42,999 nucleotides of DNA from NCBI GenBank assembly GCA_012838135.1, contig DUPV01000057.1, positions 1 to 42,999 of the forward strand, given 5' to 3'. The position numbers and the translations under genes were made by a program. Positions 7,816 through 15,398 of the stretch are shown here, piece by piece. Positions within the stretch are counted from its first letter, which is position 1. Each line of letters opens with the position of its first letter. The DNA comes from Clostridiaceae bacterium (lineage in GTDB: Bacteria; Bacillota; Clostridia; Saccharofermentanales; DTU023). A model generated the notes under the pieces. It saw only the letters and a list, made by a program, of their open reading frames with translations, was not told the origin of the DNA and ran no database searches.

Positions 7816-7843
7816 TCCGAATAAATGAAAGGAGGTTTTATTT

Positions 7844-9064
7844 TTGGATATTTATAAATCATTTAGTGAAGATGAATTTAAGTTGCACATAACAAAATTA
7901 CAAAAAAGTATGCAAGATACTTCGATCGATTTACTGATGTTAACTAGTACGGGCAGTATATTTTATGCTTCCGGATATAGATCATGGTATTTATCAAGTT
8001 TATTTCGTCCGGTATTTGTTTTAGTACCGAAAATTGGTGATCCTGCCATAGTTTTAAGATATTTGGAGAAAAGCACGGTTTTGAATTGCAGTTGGATAAA
8101 AGCCATATACTGTGCCGGATCTGCTTCACGAAATTACGGGAAGTTGGATTGTTCGGATTATATTGAAGGTATTTCAAAATTTATCAAGACGCTTGATTTT
8201 GAAGTCAAGACAGTAGGATATGAAGGCGGAAATGGTTTAAGTTTTCAATGGCCTCTTCAAATTTTAGATGACATTCGCAAATGCATGGAAAAAATAGCAA
8301 TTATTGATGGTTCTCTAACGATCATGAAAGCCAGAATGATTAAAACTCCTTGGGAAATAGAGCGAATCAGAACAGCGGGATATATTACAGAAAGAGCAAT
8401 TTCAGATAGCTTTAAGGATATTATGCCCGGCTACTCAACAGAAAAAGATTTAGCGGCTGGAATTGCGTCAAGAATGTGTGCAAATGGTATAGACAATATT
8501 TCATACCTTACTGTGAATAGCGGAACAAAAAAATTGTCTACATTTAATAGTTATGCTACCTCGCGTGTGATTCAACCTAAAGACTTGGTATTAGTTGATA
8601 TTAGCGGACACATTGATGGCTACGCATCAGATCTTACACGTACATTTTATGCAGGTTATGAATTGCCAAACGAATATTTGGAAATGTCAGAATTGGCACA
8701 GGGATCAATCGTGACAGGATTTAATAAGATGAAACCGGGTATGACTGTTTCAGAATTAAACAATGTAATTGAAGATTATTTACTTAAGTCTAAATATGGA
8801 GAATATGTTGTTCATTCAAGTGGTCATTCCATCGGATTGAATGTTGTTGAATACCCGATGTTAGAAGCAAATGGAACTGAAGTAATTGAATCCGGCATGG
8901 TTTTTGCTTTGGAAAACGGAATTTACCCATATGACAAAAGCATTGGAGCTGAGTCCATTTATTTATCTTTTAGACTAGAGGATGAAGCTTTAGTAGGCGA
9001 GAATGGCTCAGAGTGGCTGTCTGGACCCGGCAAAGCGATATATTCTTTTGCTGATTTTGTATAG
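7844..9064 (+). CDS. M24-family metallopeptidase (Xaa-Pro dipeptidase/creatinase-like)
   Basis: This 406-residue protein has an N-terminal creatinase-type domain (about 1-160) and a C-terminal pita-bread M24 domain. The five metal ligands appear in order: D252 in VDISGHIDGYASDLTRT, D263 in the same block, H328 in SSGHSIG, E357 in FALENGIY and E379 in FRLEDEA. It should therefore be an active dinuclear metallohydrolase. Family members release N-terminal residues before proline or cleave related C-N bonds (creatinase). The start is a TTG at 7844, with an AAGGAGGT site 7 bases upstream. Its location inside a PTS operon suggests that the imported compound carries an amino acid or peptide part. 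There is no signal peptide, so it acts in the cytoplasm. Confidence 0.9.
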   Translation: MDIYKSFSEDEFKLHITKLQKSMQDTSIDLLMLTSTGSIFYASGYRSWYLSSLFRPVFVLVPKIGDPAIVLRYLEKSTVLNCSWIKAIYCAGSASRNYGKLDCSDYIEGISKFIKTLDFEVKTVGYEGGNGLSFQWPLQILDDIRKCMEKIAIIDGSLTIMKARMIKTPWEIERIRTAGYITERAISDSFKDIMPGYSTEKDLAAGIASRMCANGIDNISYLTVNSGTKKLSTFNSYATSRVIQPKDLVLVDISGHIDGYASDLTRTFYAGYELPNEYLEMSELAQGSIVTGFNKMKPGMTVSELNNVIEDYLLKSKYGEYVVHSSGHSIGLNVVEYPMLEANGTEVIESGMVFALENGIYPYDKSIGAESIYLSFRLEDEALVGENGSEWLSGPGKAIYSFADFV

Positions 9065-9109
9065 GTTTGTTGTTGAGATGTAAAAACATTATGAAAGAGA
9101 GGTTTTTAG

Positions 9110-10711
9110 ATGTATATTATTCAATCTTTGCTGTTGGCAATCACTGCTAATTTAGCATGTGGACGAGTATGGAGTCCCATTACTTGGCCTTTTTGTTATC
9201 CGCTTATAAATGGAACAATAGTAGGGTTTATATTGGGAGATCCGCTTACGGGTTTACTCGCAGGAGCGACCATTAATTTAGCGTATATAGGATGGATTTC
9301 TGCCGGTGGTACAATGCCTTCAAATATAGGGATAGCTGGTGTATACGGCACTGCGATTACAATTTTGGCAAAGGCTGACCCTAGTATAGCAATTACTTTT
9401 GCACTTCCTATTGGTTTATTAGGAGTATTGTTGTTTCAGCTTCAAATGACGATCAATTCAATATGGGTACATAGGCTTGACCGTAATGCGGAAAAAGCCG
9501 AACTGAACAAAGTCTGGATTAATGCTGCTTTACTGCCGCAATTAACAAATTTATTGATTAACGGAACACCTGCTTTCATTTTGTTAGCTGTTGGAGGAGA
9601 TACCTTTAGTAACATGATGCAAAACATACCGGAATCTGTAGTCGGCGCTCTGACTGTGACAGGAGGAATGTTGCCGGCTTTGGGAGTAGCTATGTTGTTA
9701 AATTATTTGGGAAAGAAACATCTCTTACCTTATTTCTTTATCGGATTTTTTGCGTCGACTTATTTAAATTTGAATTTAATGGCTTTATCAATTTTGGGTG
9801 CATGCATTGCTGTTTTATATTACTTTAGACAGCGTACAGAATCTGAAGAGTCATTCTCTGAAGATCATGTTGAAGAAGAAATTATTCTCAAGAAAAAATT
9901 AACTAAAAGTGATTTACGTAAACATTGGCTGGTTGGTTTAGGTGCAGAAATTGGATACAATTATGAACGTATGCAAGCATCTGGTAATTTGTTGGCTATG
10001 GTTCCAATCATTCGTCGTCTATACACAGAACCTGAAGATATTAGTGCCGCGATGAAAAGGTATTTAGTATTCTTTAATACGGAACCCTCATTTGTAGGTA
10101 ATATCATTCCCGGTATTTGTGCCTCTTTGGAAGAGAAAAAAGCGAATGGTGCCGATATTTCAGATGAAATGATTAATGGATTACGTACAGGATTAATGGG
10201 GCCCTTAGCCGGTGTAGGTGATAGTCTGGCCGGTGGAATTATATATCCCATAGGTATTTCAATCGGTTGTTCTCTAGCGCTAGAAAATCATAGTTTTTTG
10301 GGTCCCATATTTTTCTTTATTCTGTTTACGGGGATAATGCTTGTTTTAGGTAATTTCTTATATAGAATGGGATATAAACAAGGAGGATCTTCAATTATGA
10401 ATATCCTCGGTGAAGGAAAATACTCGATAACAAAGCTAACTGATGCATTTAGTATTTTAGGTTTGATTGTTATTGGAGCTATAGGTTCAAATAATGTTAT
10501 TGTAAACACACCTTTAGTATTTAATATTGGGCAAACATCTGTCATATTACAAGATGTACTTAACGGTTTAATTCCTAATTTGTTGCCAATAACATTAATA
10601 TTTGGTGTCTCTAGCCTTTTAAGGAATAAAATAAATGCAACAATTGTTGTTGTTATTTTAGCTGCGTTGGCTTTTGTTGGTTATTATCTTGGTATATTTG
10701 GTGTTATGTAA
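9110..10711 (+). CDS. Fused PTS mannose-family EIIC-EIID permease
   Basis: Residues 1 to about 235 form a IIC-type membrane domain (MYIIQSLLLAITANLACG, TINLAYIGWISAGGTMPSN, IGIAGVYGTA). A charged linker rich in Glu, Ser and Lys at about 236-262 leads into a IID domain starting LTKSDLRKHWLVG, with LGAEIGYNYERMQASG, YLVFFNTEPSFVGNIIPGI, GLMGPLAGVGDSLAGGIIYP and a C-terminal hydrophobic pair. Normally IIC and IID are two adjacent genes of about 260 and 280 residues. Here one 533-residue protein carries both, with no stop or frameshift between them. It forms the membrane channel of the PTS and works with the IIA and IIB proteins of this operon. It is the last gene before a terminator. Confidence 0.93.
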   Translation: MYIIQSLLLAITANLACGRVWSPITWPFCYPLINGTIVGFILGDPLTGLLAGATINLAYIGWISAGGTMPSNIGIAGVYGTAITILAKADPSIAITFALPIGLLGVLLFQLQMTINSIWVHRLDRNAEKAELNKVWINAALLPQLTNLLINGTPAFILLAVGGDTFSNMMQNIPESVVGALTVTGGMLPALGVAMLLNYLGKKHLLPYFFIGFFASTYLNLNLMALSILGACIAVLYYFRQRTESEESFSEDHVEEEIILKKKLTKSDLRKHWLVGLGAEIGYNYERMQASGNLLAMVPIIRRLYTEPEDISAAMKRYLVFFNTEPSFVGNIIPGICASLEEKKANGADISDEMINGLRTGLMGPLAGVGDSLAGGIIYPIGISIGCSLALENHSFLGPIFFFILFTGIMLVLGNFLYRMGYKQGGSSIMNILGEGKYSITKLTDAFSILGLIVIGAIGSNNVIVNTPLVFNIGQTSVILQDVLNGLIPNLLPITLIFGVSSLLRNKINATIVVVILAALAFVGYYLGIFGVM

Positions 10712-10763
10712 TTGATAGTAATTTAGAACATATAATAATTAGAATAAAAATAATCTACTACTT

Positions 10764-10789
10764 AGTGCTGATTTCATATCAGCACTTTT
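10764..10789 (+). terminator. Rho-independent terminator of PTS operon
   Basis: AGTGCTGAT (10764-10772) pairs with ATCAGCACT (10778-10786) and is followed by a short T run. It sits 53 bases after the EIIC-EIID stop. A group II intron fragment begins immediately behind it. Confidence 0.88.
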
Positions 10790-10792
10790 AAT

Positions 10793-10907
10793 GTACGCCC
10801 GATATGTTTTATTACTAAGAGGTGAAAGTCCTCTATACGCCTGGCAGTAGGAAGTATTAGCAAAAGGCAAGGGTGTCCATCGTGAGGTGGAATCTGAAGG
10901 AAGCTGG
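10793..10907 (+). mobile_element. Truncated group II intron, 5' domain I fragment
   Basis: The stretch begins GTACGCCCGATATG, close to the GUGCGCCC-type 5' end of bacterial group II introns. It continues through GAGGTGAAAGTCCTCTA, GGCAAGGGTGTC and GGTGGAATCTGAAGGAAGC, which are strongly conserved pieces of domain I that I recognise from clostridial introns. It then breaks off. No reverse transcriptase gene or domain V/VI follows, so it is a dead remnant. Its position directly after a terminator hairpin is the known target preference of class C (bacterial C) introns. Confidence 0.72.
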
Positions 10908-10931
10908 TTCTGCTTGTGCTGCAATCGGCGG

Positions 10932-11037
10932 TTACTGATTGAATCAAATATCCTGTAGCTTGCAGTTTCTTGATTGCATGCCAAATTGTATTGCGGCTGA
11001 CTTTTGCTTGTTGTGCCAAATGCTGCAGGAAATTCAT
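10932..11037 (-). pseudogene. Fragment of a BirA-type biotin operon repressor HTH
   Basis: Read on the minus strand from an ATG at 11037, the frame encodes MNFLQHLAQQAKVSRNTIWH and then AIKKLQATGYLIQSVT. This matches the winged-helix DNA-binding domain of BirA (LAxxLGVSRxxVWxxIxxLxxxGY). The similarity ends at about 10932, where the frame runs into the intron fragment as antisense sequence. Stops lie directly upstream of the ATG and the biotin ligase catalytic domain is absent. It is a decayed fragment, not a working regulator. Confidence 0.6.
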
Positions 11038-11040
11038 TTA

Positions 11041-11300
11041 TCAGTATTAGATTCTAATTTATGTAAAACTAATATTTCAGTATTGTTTTTATTTTTTTGC
11101 TCAGTAAGATTATCAATATTTTTGTTCTCAAATTTTAGTTGATTCAAATACGCTTTCCAGTTTTTTTGAAATTTTATTCAAAAATTGACCTCAAAATAGC
11201 TTTTTTTAATTGATAAGCAAATCTGTTTTTTATTAGTAACGAATTATATTACTAAGTTTATTTTATTTTACAACTCGCCCACAAAACTAAATAGAAAATT
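11041..11300. other. AT-rich gene-free stretch
   Basis: I see no gene, strong hairpin or repeat between the birA fragment and the pyr promoter. Short open frames here have no ribosome binding sites and no recognisable protein pattern. Confidence 0.5.
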
Positions 11301-11305
11301 TTTGC

Positions 11306-11334
11306 TTGCAATTTGAATTGTTTAGCAGTAACAT
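11306..11334 (+). promoter_or_regulatory. pyr operon promoter
   Basis: TTGCAA at 11306-11311 and TAACAT at 11329-11334 are separated by exactly 17 bases. Transcription would begin near 11341, just ahead of the PyrR attenuator, which is the position expected for a pyr leader. Confidence 0.55.
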
Positions 11335-11354
11335 CAGAACAGTGAATGTTGAAA

Positions 11355-11457
11355 ATCCTTTAATCAGTCCCGTGAGTCTGAAAGGGTGAGTAGCAAAAGA
11401 TTAGGAAACTGTTTGGTTTTCCGCCTTTTTTCTTGCCCTTGTACGGAGGGTTTTTTT
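11355..11457 (+). promoter_or_regulatory. PyrR-dependent transcription attenuator
   Basis: The PyrR binding loop has CCTTT (11357-11361) paired with AAAGG (11381-11385) around CAGTCCCGTGAGTCTG at 11365-11380, matching the known PyrR RNA consensus. AAGGGTGAG (11382-11390) can instead pair with CTTGCCCTT (11432-11440) as a 9-bp antiterminator. The latter segment is also the 5' arm of the terminator CCCTT...AGGG (11436-11450) with seven T residues at 11451-11457. The three structures exclude each other: UMP-bound PyrR frees the terminator and shuts off the operon. Confidence 0.87.
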
Positions 11458-11601
11458 ATGTGAAAAATCAGAACTGACTTTTTTGCATAATTTTAGTTGA
11501 TTATACAATTTACAGAAATACTGTTTGAAAAATTATCAAACCATAAAACCAGGTACTCCAATTAAGGAAAAATAACTACAAGCGGAAAGGAAATCTATGC
11601 A

Positions 11602-12162
11602 ATGCAAGTCAAAGCACATCTGATGGATCAAGCAACAATGGATCGGGTCATTACTCGGATCGCCCATGAGATTTTAGAATGTAATCGCGGAACTGAAGAT
11701 ATCTATTTAGTTGGTATTCAGCGTAGAGGAGTTCCTTTGGCAAAAAGAATTGCCGCCAGAATTAAAAAAATTGAAAATGTAACAGTCGGTGTCGGTGTCC
11801 TGGATATTACTTTTTATCGGGATGATTTGAGTTTACTTGCGAGGAATCCGATTGTCAACGCTACGCAAATTGATATTAATATTTACGGTGCCAAGATAAT
11901 TTTGGTAGACGACGTATTATATACAGGACGAACGGTAAGAGCCGCGATTGAAGCAATTTTTGATATGGGACGCCCGAACAGTATTCAATTAGCAGTCCTG
12001 ATTGATCGGGGGCATCGGGAATTACCGTTTAGACCGGATTATGTCGGTAAAAATGTACCTACTTCCCGTTCGGAAATGATTGATGTCCAAGTTAAAGAGA
12101 TTGACGGTAAAGATCAGGTGCTCCTCCTGGGACCTGAAGTTCGCATTGATCTCAACCACTGA
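11602..12162 (+). CDS. pyrR: PyrR, pyrimidine operon attenuator / uracil phosphoribosyltransferase
   Basis: This 186-residue protein shows the PyrR pattern [18 protein letters not shown], the segment DITFYRDDL and the PRPP-binding motif [17 protein letters not shown], followed by [21 protein letters not shown]. It binds the leader RNA at 11355-11390 when UMP is plentiful and promotes termination. The family also has weak uracil phosphoribosyltransferase activity. The ATG at 11602 has a GGAAAGGAAA site at the right distance. The ATG at 11597 is out of frame. It is the first gene of the pyr operon. Confidence 0.96.
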   Translation: MQVKAHLMDQATMDRVITRIAHEILECNRGTEDIYLVGIQRRGVPLAKRIAARIKKIENVTVGVGVLDITFYRDDLSLLARNPIVNATQIDINIYGAKIILVDDVLYTGRTVRAAIEAIFDMGRPNSIQLAVLIDRGHRELPFRPDYVGKNVPTSRSEMIDVQVKEIDGKDQVLLLGPEVRIDLNH

Positions 12163-12164
12163 TG

Positions 12165-12188
12165 ATACGGTTTTATACCGTATTTTTT
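12165..12188 (+). terminator. Short hairpin between pyrR and pyrB
   Basis: ATACGGT (12165-12171) pairs with ACCGTAT (12177-12183), followed by a T run to 12188. The 45-base gap is too short for a second PyrR binding loop, so this is a plain partial terminator or an mRNA processing site that may lower expression of the genes after pyrR. Confidence 0.65.
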
Positions 12189-12207
12189 ATTAGAAAGGAA
12201 AATCTAT

Positions 12208-13152
12208 ATGCATCTTAAATCAAAAGATCTGCTCGGGATAGAACAATTGAGTTCCAAAGAGATATGCCTGATCTTAGATACTGCAACAACAATGAAACGG
12301 GTGTTATCTCAACCGACAAAAAAGACTTCGCATCTACAGGGAAAATCCGTTGTCAATTTATTTTTTGAGAATTCTACCAGAACACGGATGTCTTTTGAAA
12401 TGGCAGCAAAATATATGGGTGCTGCATCAATCAACATTTCTTCATCCGGCAGTTCAGTTAATAAAGGAGAGACTTTACTTGATACGGCAGTAACAATCGA
12501 CATGATGGCAACCGATTTCCTGGTTATGCGCCATCGGGAATCCGGAGCAGCCGAGTTCTTGGCAAAAAGAGTCAATGCTTCCGTAATCAATGCCGGTGAC
12601 GGTATGCATGAGCATCCGACCCAGGCTCTGCTCGATGTTTTTACGATGCGGGATAAACTTGGACATTTGGATAAATTAAAGGTTGCAATCATCGGAGATT
12701 GTCTGCACAGCAGAGTATTCAGAAGTAATTTATTAGCATTGACCAAACTCGGTTCAGAGGTCTGGGTTTCAGGTCCGGCAAGTTTGATGCCGCTTGATGT
12801 TGAAAGCACGGGTGCCCGGTACACAAAACATGTTGAAGAAGCCATTCAGGATGCCGATGTAGTTATGAGTTTGCGAATTCAACTTGAACGTATAGAAAAA
12901 GGACTTTTTCCGTCAGTTAATGAATATTTCCGTTATTACGGTCTGGACGATAAAAAAATAAAATTAGCAAAGAAAAATGCTTTGGTTATGCATCCCGGTC
13001 CTGCAAATAGAGGTGTGGAGATTAATTCCGCCTTATATGAAAGCGACCGGTCGGTTATTTCCGAGCAGGTTACAAACGGTGTAGCTGTGAGAATGGCTGT
13101 ACTTTATTTATTAAGTCTAAGGAGAAACATCTATGAACGCGAGAATTTATAA
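12208..13152 (+). CDS. pyrB: Aspartate carbamoyltransferase catalytic chain
   Basis: The protein has 314 residues, the usual length. The carbamoyl phosphate loop FFENSTRTRMSFE, the SSGSSVNKGETLLDT loop, the HEHPTQALLD motif and VMHPGPANRG are all present. It condenses carbamoyl phosphate with aspartate to carbamoyl aspartate, the committed step of pyrimidine synthesis, in the cytoplasm. An AGAAAGGAAA site precedes the ATG. No pyrI regulatory chain is present, as expected when control is by PyrR. Its last 20 bases overlap the start of pyrC, implying translational coupling. Confidence 0.97.
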   Translation: MHLKSKDLLGIEQLSSKEICLILDTATTMKRVLSQPTKKTSHLQGKSVVNLFFENSTRTRMSFEMAAKYMGAASINISSSGSSVNKGETLLDTAVTIDMMATDFLVMRHRESGAAEFLAKRVNASVINAGDGMHEHPTQALLDVFTMRDKLGHLDKLKVAIIGDCLHSRVFRSNLLALTKLGSEVWVSGPASLMPLDVESTGARYTKHVEEAIQDADVVMSLRIQLERIEKGLFPSVNEYFRYYGLDDKKIKLAKKNALVMHPGPANRGVEINSALYESDRSVISEQVTNGVAVRMAVLYLLSLRRNIYERENL

Positions 13153-14431
13153 TGCAAAATTGATTTTCCCAAGGGAAATCTCTACTGTTCAAAGCAATAT
13201 CCAAAACATAAATCAGGAATTATCTGAAATTTTTATCAAAGACGGCTGTTTTACAGAAGCTTATGACGGACCTTTTGATTATGAAATTGATGCCGAAGGC
13301 ATGGTTGTATTTCCCGGCTTGATTGATGTACATGTTCACTTACGGGAACCGGGTTTTGAATATAAAGAAGATATTGCAAGCGGAACCAGAGCCGCAGCCG
13401 TCGGCGGCTTTACATCTGTTGCTTGTATGCCGAATACAAATCCGATTTGTGATAATGCCGCTGTTGTCGGATTTATCAAGGAAAGAGCGGCAGAGGTCGG
13501 TATAGTTAACGTATGGCCGATCGGTGCCGTAACAAAAGAACAAAAAGGTGAACAACTTGCCGAGATTGGTTTGATGAAAGAAGCCGGTATAGTTGCACTT
13601 TCCGATGACGGTGCCTCCGTTAAAACGGCGGATATGATGCGTAAAGCAATGGTGTATGCAGCGGATTTTGATTTAACGATCATTGATCATTGCGAAGATC
13701 CCACTATTTCAAACGGTGGAATTATGAACGAGGGTTTAGCCTCAACCCAAATGGGAGTTCCCGGTTCGCCTTCAATTGCGGAAGATATTATTGTTATGCG
13801 TGATATTCTGCTGGCGGATTATCTGGATTTGCCTGTTCATATAGCTCATGTCAGCACTAAACGCAGTGTTCAACAAATTAGAGCAGCTAAAGCCCGAGGG
13901 ATCAAGGTTACAGCCGAAACCTGTCCGCAATATTTTATTTTTACCGATGATGATTGTCGCGGTTACAATACATTGTTCCGTGCTTATCCTCCGATGCGCA
14001 GACCGGAAGATATTGCAGCGATTATCGTAGGACTTCAAGACGGCACCTTGGATATGATTGCTACTGACCATGCACCTCATCATGAAGATGAAAAAGACAT
14101 TGAATTTTGTCTGGCCAAAAACGGCATGAGCGGATTGGAAACAGCATTTAGTGCTTCATATACTTATTTAGTGAAACCGGGATATTTACAGCTTGAAGAT
14201 TTAGCTCGCCTATTTTGTTCGGCGCCCGAACGCTTAATCAAAGTCGGACGAGGATCTTTTGCTAACGGAGCACCGGCTGATCTCACGCTGATTGATCTTG
14301 AGCAATCATGGGAAGTCGACCGTTTTAAAATGGTTTCTAAAGGGAAAAATTCTGCTTTTCATGGTATGACCTTAAACAGTAAAGTCAAATATACAATAGT
14401 CGACGGCAAGATAGTTTATCATGATATTTGA
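13133..14431 (+). CDS. pyrC: Dihydroorotase
   Basis: This is a 432-residue type I dihydroorotase. The zinc motif DVHVHLREPG, the IIDHCEDPT and HIAHVST histidines, and DMIATDHAPHHEDEK with the catalytic aspartate are all intact. It closes carbamoyl aspartate to dihydroorotate. The ATG at 13133 lies inside the end of pyrB and is preceded by AAGGAG. The N-terminal region (about 20-45) is slightly longer than usual. Confidence 0.97.
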   Translation: MNARIYNAKLIFPREISTVQSNIQNINQELSEIFIKDGCFTEAYDGPFDYEIDAEGMVVFPGLIDVHVHLREPGFEYKEDIASGTRAAAVGGFTSVACMPNTNPICDNAAVVGFIKERAAEVGIVNVWPIGAVTKEQKGEQLAEIGLMKEAGIVALSDDGASVKTADMMRKAMVYAADFDLTIIDHCEDPTISNGGIMNEGLASTQMGVPGSPSIAEDIIVMRDILLADYLDLPVHIAHVSTKRSVQQIRAAKARGIKVTAETCPQYFIFTDDDCRGYNTLFRAYPPMRRPEDIAAIIVGLQDGTLDMIATDHAPHHEDEKDIEFCLAKNGMSGLETAFSASYTYLVKPGYLQLEDLARLFCSAPERLIKVGRGSFANGAPADLTLIDLEQSWEVDRFKMVSKGKNSAFHGMTLNSKVKYTIVDGKIVYHDI

Positions 14432-14456
14432 AATAAATAACTGAAAGGCAAGACTA

Positions 14457-15398
14457 ATGCTTAGTTTTAGTGAAAAATTAACAATTGCGATTAAAAGCAA
14501 AAACAATCCGACAGTGATGGGTTTAGATCCGAAATTAGAATATATTCCTGTGAGCTTATTGCAAAAATGGCGTGCAGAGTTTAGCAATGATGAAAAATAT
14601 ATCGAAGAAGCCTTAGTGCGTTTTAACAGTGCTTTAATTGATGCGGTTTACGATATTATTCCGGCAGTTAAGCCTCAAGCCGCTTACTATGAAATGTATG
14701 GTTTGCCCGGAATGAAAGCTTTGGCTCGTACGATAGATTTAGCTAAAGCTAAAAACATGTTGGTGATTTTGGACGGCAAGCGTAACGATATAGGCAGTAC
14801 AGCTTCTGCATATGCCGCTGCCTGGCTGGGTCAGACGCAACTTGGAGAAAGTGAGCGTGCTTTTTGGAATGCTGATGCTTTGACAGTTAATGCTTATCTC
14901 GGAATTGACGGAATTCAACCGTTTATTGATGTTGCGGAAAAAAACGGTAAAGGCATTTTTATTTTGGTACGGACTTCCAATCCATCGGCGGCAGATTTTC
15001 AAGATTTGGAATTGACCGGCGGGAGAAAAGTATATGAAGTTGTAGCTGAAACTTTAACCGAATGGTCAAAAAATCATCTGGGTCCGGACGGATATTCTCC
15101 GCTTGGTGCAGTAGTCGGTGCAACTTGGCCGGAACAGGCGGTAAAAATGCGTCAGGTGTTGCAACATTCCTGGATTTTAGTTCCCGGATACGGTGCGCAA
15201 GGCGGAACGGCAGCCGATTGTGCAAAACAATTTAAAGCAGACGGAACAGGTGCAATTGTAAATGCCTCTCGTTCATTAATGTGCGCTTATAAACAACAAA
15301 CAAAACTTCCGCCGGAAGAATTTGCGGAAGCGACCAGGCGTGAAGCACTTAGAATGCGTGATGATTTAATCCAGGCACTTAGAGAGAGGGACAATTAG
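14457..15398 (+). CDS. pyrF: Orotidine 5'-phosphate decarboxylase, type 2
   Basis: This 313-residue protein belongs to the long (type 2) OMP decarboxylases. VMGLDPKLEYIP at the start, AVKPQAAYYEMYG, the catalytic block LVILDGKRNDIGSTASAYA, and the phosphate-binding end VPGYGAQGGTAAD are all seen. It makes UMP from OMP. It precedes carB without any gap (TAG followed directly by ATG). In Bacillus pyrF sits near the 3' end of the operon, so the position here differs. Confidence 0.95.
   Translation: MLSFSEKLTIAIKSKNNPTVMGLDPKLEYIPVSLLQKWRAEFSNDEKYIEEALVRFNSALIDAVYDIIPAVKPQAAYYEMYGLPGMKALARTIDLAKAKNMLVILDGKRNDIGSTASAYAAAWLGQTQLGESERAFWNADALTVNAYLGIDGIQPFIDVAEKNGKGIFILVRTSNPSAADFQDLELTGGRKVYEVVAETLTEWSKNHLGPDGYSPLGAVVGATWPEQAVKMRQVLQHSWILVPGYGAQGGTAADCAKQFKADGTGAIVNASRSLMCAYKQQTKLPPEEFAEATRREALRMRDDLIQALRERDN

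Noticed and set aside
10739-10984. Minus-strand ORF overlapping the intron fragment and terminator
   Set aside because: It runs through the terminator hairpin and conserved intron RNA motifs and has no protein similarity I recognise.
12165-12188. Second PyrR attenuator between pyrR and pyrB
   Set aside because: Only a simple hairpin with a T run fits in the gap. The PyrR recognition loop is absent.
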